Assembly (NCBI GenBank): GCA_032622095.1
Contig: CP136068.1
Span: forward strand, 152,795,151-152,859,150
Source: Siphonodentalium dalli
Taxonomy: Eukaryota; Mollusca; Scaphopoda; Gadilida; Siphonodentaliidae
Length of the DNA stretch: 64,000 nt
Reading direction: 5' to 3'
Part shown: positions 59,551 through 64,000 of the stretch, one piece after another
How positions within the stretch are numbered: the first letter of the stretch is position 1
Layout of the letters: every line of letters begins with the position of its first letter
Notes under the pieces: model-generated
Told to the model about the DNA's origin: nothing
The model's input: only the letters and a program-made list of their open reading frames with translations
The model's database searches: none
Translations under genes and position numbers: made by a program

Positions 59551-61561
59551 TGGCGATAAACATTACGACAATAATTCCGACAACAAAAGTCGCTACATAT
59601 GTGTATAATTCGTTCATAAGATGACTGTCTTTTCGATGGACATTAAATTTACGAAAATATAACTATTTGGGTAAGAGTTCTTGCTATTTCCTTCTGAAAC
59701 CCCTAGCGATGTGTTCCACAACTATATTGTTGCATGGTTAGATACAAATGCCGTTCATTGTGTTACAACAATTCGTGCGGATGCACGGGGAACGACCGGG
59801 TTGTCTCCCTCAAAGCAGTTTAACAATATAAGTATATAAGTGCATGAATCGAGATGGACCAATAGTCGCCCATATATAGGTGATTATATCCGGAGCACCC
59901 AGTGCCGCGAATGGGCGGGAATTCCATTAGTATAAATATTCTATTGTTGACTCTACAAAACGTCTACCGGTCCCATTAGTTTTACCAGAATGAATACACG
60001 AAGCCACTTGAGTGTGTTGCTATTCAAAATATGTAAACAGTGGTAGCATGTCATTGTTCACATTTTATTAACCCACCGGGACCTGTAAAAGCATTTTGAA
60101 CAGTGAAACTGCCTTTGAGCTGCCAACTGGATAGTAAGTCCTCGGATTAATTCAGAATGTTTAGTGTTTCAATATTTTAAAACCATGAGGTAGAACAATG
60201 GCGTCAAATGGGATCTGTTCTTCTGGAACATTGGATAAAAATGTCGGAAACATTGAAGCTCAATTTAAAATGTGACATGGTTTTATTCGTCCCGTCGGGT
60301 GTGACGATTAATTTTAATAGTGCAGGCGAAATACGGAAAGTTAGCTGACGGCCGGCCATACATGTTGTGCACACACGCGCGGGCGAGTTTCTAGTACCCT
60401 CTATCTCGTTTATTTTACAAGAACACTGTGCTAGCTGTGTCTGTCTTGGTATAGATATTACTACGACTTTGTCCCAACCAACAGTTCAAATCCACACAAC
60501 TTTCAGCCCAGGATCTTAGCAATATGTGAAATATACTCTGAACTGTGGTCAATATCACATATGTGGATCAGTTAAACAAAAAACAAAAACAAAATATATA
60601 TATACTGACGCCGTGTCGAATCATCGAACTTCATTGTCAGTAATGCCCCAGAGATAATAGGGGGAAAAACTGAAAAACAATAAATCCGATACTCATTTCA
60701 GATAAATTTTCATGAGAAAGCAGGCCATCTGTCTGTATTTGTGAAGGTAACCATGTTTACAAAGAGCCAAATCTTCAACCAGCTTGACATCAATTACAAT
60801 TAAATGACTGCTATTTCGTGGGGTACATGTATAACACAATGCTCTTTGTTACCATGCAGATATGCGCTAATACAATATGAAAATAAACGGGATATGCAAT
60901 TATGAGTTATTCCGACTGACTGTAATATATATGAGTATCAATAAGTGACATGGTGTTAGAACAAATCTTTGTAACAATGAATAAACAACATAAATCGTGG
61001 GATATCAGATAAGTTGTACTATTTCAAAAACTGCAAAGAAAGTAACGAAGGTACTTGAACATATCAAGAGCCTATTTGTCAGAACGTGCATGTTTGTGAC
61101 ACTACACACCACCATTATGCACTTAAAGATGTATCCTTGGCTCTGGACCAATTGTAAGGAATTCTACCTCACTTACAATGTGTGTCTAGAGTAAGACAAG
61201 CAATATATTTCACAAATCGCATTTGACTAATCATCATTTCCCCAGAGAACAACGCAACATCGTGTTAACCTAATTATAGCTACATCTTACATTTTCTGAA
61301 TACACCTTTGGCCACGTTTACCACTTAAACCTGATATCCTTCTATGGTCAGCACTACCATCTCTTTACAGTTTACTATCTTTTCATGAGAGCAAACCAAC
61401 ACGGTTAGAGAATTATCAATAAGTTGCATAACTTGTACTCCAATCCCTGTTGCAATACCACATTTATAATTACATAATGTATTGTACCCATTAATTGTAT
61501 ATTCATATAACAATACATATCTTACTACTATAGATACAACACTAGAGCCTTTACTTGCCTT
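59551..61561. other. Two-kilobase spacer, no gene seen
   Basis: No spliced gene, RNA gene or named repeat was found. Frames on either strand are short. The segment just before 61562 has no reverse-transcriptase catalytic motif. Confidence 0.45.
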
Positions 61562-62713
61562 ATGACTACCCATTATGACATCGATATCCTAACCAAGAAC
61601 ATGAACGATGACCTTGAAAGAGTCGCAGACTGGGCAAATAAATAGCTAGTTAAATTTAACCCAACGAAAACTAGGGCAATTTCCTTTTCCCTTACAAATA
61701 ACAACGTGACCCCGAATTTAAAATTCGAACAAGAAAATGTATTATTTACAAACTCACACAAACATCTTGGACTTGAAATACAATCGAATCTAAACTGGAA
61801 CACTCATATAAATACAATAGCAAACAAAGCAACATCTCGTCTCTCACAATTAAGAAGACCGAAGTACGACCTAGACCGAAAGTCGCTTGAAAAAATATAT
61901 ACAGCATATATATTACCAATTATAGACTATGCCGATGTAGTGTCGGGCACAGCAACAGATTACTTATTAAAAAAGTTCGATGACATACACAAGGATGCTG
62001 CAAGAATAGTAACAGGATTAACGCGTTCCGTAGATATAAATCGCCTGTTTGACGAAGTAGGATGGTCAAGGCTTGAAATTCGACGAGAACTCCACGAGTT
62101 GCACACCATGTTTAAAATAATAAACAACCAAGTCCCCAATTACCTCACGCTCATGTTGCCACCCCGATCAAGACAAGTTGCCAGTAATCGATATGATATG
62201 CGCGAACCTAACAAATTCTATTCATACCGTTCGCATACAGAACATTTCAGAAACTCTTATTTACCTAAAAGTACGTTATCCTGGAATAAACTACCAAAGC
62301 CTATTACAAATGTAAGTACTCTTCCTGAATTTAAGATAAATTTGAAATTAATTGACCCGCCCACGAAACCTCCCCAATTCTTTATTAATGGTCCAAGAAA
62401 ACTGAGCATTTTACACTGCAGAATTCGCAAATATTGTAGTGAATTAAAATCAGATATGTGCAACAATTTTATCTCTGATACCTTTAAATGCACATGTGGA
62501 TACGAAGTCGAAGATGCCTTTCATTATTTCTTTGAGTGCTCCCTGTATGCTACCGAAAGATGCGAACTCTTCAATAAGATTGCAGCCCACCAATTTATAA
62601 TATCTAACATTTCCTCCTTACTCACAGGGATATCATCAGAATCGAATCGACGCAATGAAATTCTTTTCCATTTTGTTTATTCATACATTTCATCAACGAA
62701 ACGTTTTAATTAG
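61562..62713 (+). pseudogene. LINE reverse transcriptase C-terminal fragment with stop codon
   Basis: One frame runs from 61562 to the stop after 62710, broken by TAG at 61643-61645, where homologous proteins normally have tryptophan before LVKFNPTKT (TGG to TAG). The intact 335-codon part has HKHLGLEIQSNLNW, ATSRLSQLRR and YILPIIDYADVV, the thumb region of jockey/CR1-type non-LTR enzymes. A C-terminal CxCG-x(5)-D-x-x-H-x(3)-C zinc-type motif follows (CTCGYEVEDAFHYFFEC). Endonuclease, palm and YADD box are absent, so it is a dead 5'-truncated copy. Confidence 0.88.
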
Positions 62714-62957
62714 GCCCCCTCCGCTAACAAATATAGGCGAGATCCTCCTTTGCGTTACAAATGTTGACTACCTCAGATGAAATTTCAAAAGCAGGATAGG
62801 ACTGACAGGAATCACAACCACACCATACACCATCCTGTATATATGTTATGTTCGTCATCTACTTTGTATTTGTTAAAATGTATATGGGAGAGGGGCGGAT
62901 TTAAGTTGTTAAAACTTGTGCCCCGATCCCTTGTGTAATATTATATTACAATAAAAT
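62714..62957 (+). mobile_element. 3' untranslated tail of the LINE copy
   Basis: Follows the pseudogene stop and ends with TATATTACAATAAAATATG, which includes an AATAAA polyadenylation signal at about 62950. The exact end and target duplication are not resolved. Confidence 0.6.
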
Positions 62958-63420
62958 ATGTTTAAACAAACACTAGAGCGAGATTTTACGTACAATTGTG
63001 TATTGCACAGTCAAATGCTAATTATGTGTGCACGGTTAGATCATATTGCAGTTGTGTGTTCTAAATCAAATATTATCGATTCTAATATGAACATATTGCT
63101 CATTTTCAGCAGGCACCTATATAACACTAATATGCAGAGTAATAACATGTCTGTTTACATGTTCTTTATATATGGCGGTGTATGAACTGTGCCAACAGCA
63201 CGTACAATGCACACGCCATGTTTTATAACTTAAGGATATAACTCTATGTTTATTGGAATGTTTGCTGAGATATCTCTGTCGCAGGAGAAGGACCGTATCT
63301 ATACAAATACTTCATCGAATGTGATTTTATTATCCCACACCATAGGATACTCTCGACACCTAAGACCGTAAATTATATTGGAAGTACGTAACGACCTGAG
63401 TTAATAATGTACGCACGTTA
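62958..63420. other. Spacer, no gene seen
   Basis: No exon or repeat family recognised. Confidence 0.45.
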
Positions 63421-63800
63421 ACCACTAAAATACCACGATGGCTGCGGTGACCTTGGTTGGTTTGGTTTAAACATTTATTGCAACAAAAGTTACAAGCGGT
63501 TGGCGCACAATTTATATCAACTTAATGTAGCCCCTCTCTCCCAACAATATATGCACACATGTTTAGCCAAGATAACTTAATGTTAACACATGTTAACCAC
63601 CAGAATACCATGATGGCTGCGGTGACCTTGGTTGGTTTGGTTTAAACATTTATTGCAACAAAAGTTACAAGGTATTGGCTCAAATGTTATGTCAACTTAA
63701 TGTTAACACACGTTAACCACTAGAATACCATGATGGCTTTGGTGACCTTTGATGCTTTGGTTTAAACATATTTATTGCAACAAAAGTTACAAGGTATTGG
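63421..63800. repeat. Three-copy repeat at the right edge
   Basis: Three copies containing ACCATGATGGCTGCGGTGAC, TTGGTTTAAACATTTATTGC and AACAAAAGTTACAAG, starting near 63418, 63594 and 63713. Spacings are about 175 and 120 bp because an insert of about 55 bp with TAGCCCCTCTCTCCC is present only in the first. A further degenerate AACATATTTATTG piece is at about 63810. Confidence 0.85.
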
Positions 63801-64000
63801 CTTTGTTTGAACATATTTATTGTGACCCACAAATACATGGAATAATTTATAAACAGAATATATGGATGATGTTGTGGGTGCACAGGGGATCGGAGCACAA
63901 GTTACGAAACTTAGTGAAGCTCCTCTCCCCTGGCGTTCAGCTGCTGATGAATTCAAGTCGATGGTTTTGGTTTTGCTGGAATGAAAGTTTTGTTGTTATT

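Noticed and set aside
61325-61573. 82-codon minus-strand frame beside the LINE
   Set aside because: No homology recognised, opposite strand to the LINE, no supporting signals.

Overview
The window looks like nuclear DNA of an invertebrate animal, most likely a lophotrochozoan such as a mollusc. The evidence is a spliced gene with GT-AG introns, very many short palindromic DNA transposons (MITEs), Helitron-like elements with GTCTGTCTG-rich heads, tRNA-derived SINE fragments and a decayed LINE. No bacterial operon, rRNA gene, intact tRNA gene or CRISPR array was seen. The organism call is inference from gene and repeat content.

Layout. 1-18355 is one satellite array with a 48-bp unit. It contains large internal duplications and is interrupted only by an 859-bp hAT-type MITE (17410-18268) flanked by an exact 8-bp duplication of satellite sequence. 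18356-41824 has no recognisable host gene and is a mosaic of MITE families: TTAA-flanked piggyBac-like elements, a 213-bp TA-flanked palindromic family, two-hairpin families, a PIF/Harbinger-like element and several minisatellites. One hairpin of about 67 bp recurs about 19 times inside three families that have different ends.

The one convincing host gene is on the minus strand at 42023-55806. Seven coding exons join with every splice phase matching and give a 690-residue protein. It has ZU5-like domains, a middle region and a C-terminal Death domain, the layout of death-domain-containing protein 1 (DTHD1). Its introns hold a TTAA element, SINE pieces, a Helitron, minisatellites, a 160-bp hairpin and an inverted pair of one repeat family that flanks exons 2-4.

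55807-64000 is again repeat-rich and gene-poor. It includes a TTAA element split by a Helitron whose ends can be proved by comparison with unsplit copies, a 5'-truncated LINE reverse-transcriptase pseudogene with an in-frame stop (61562-62713), and a three-copy repeat at the right edge.

How it fits together: the sequence shows one signalling-type gene beside a satellite block, in DNA shaped by small non-autonomous transposons. No transposase or complete reverse transcriptase is encoded here, so all mobile elements would depend on enzymes encoded elsewhere.
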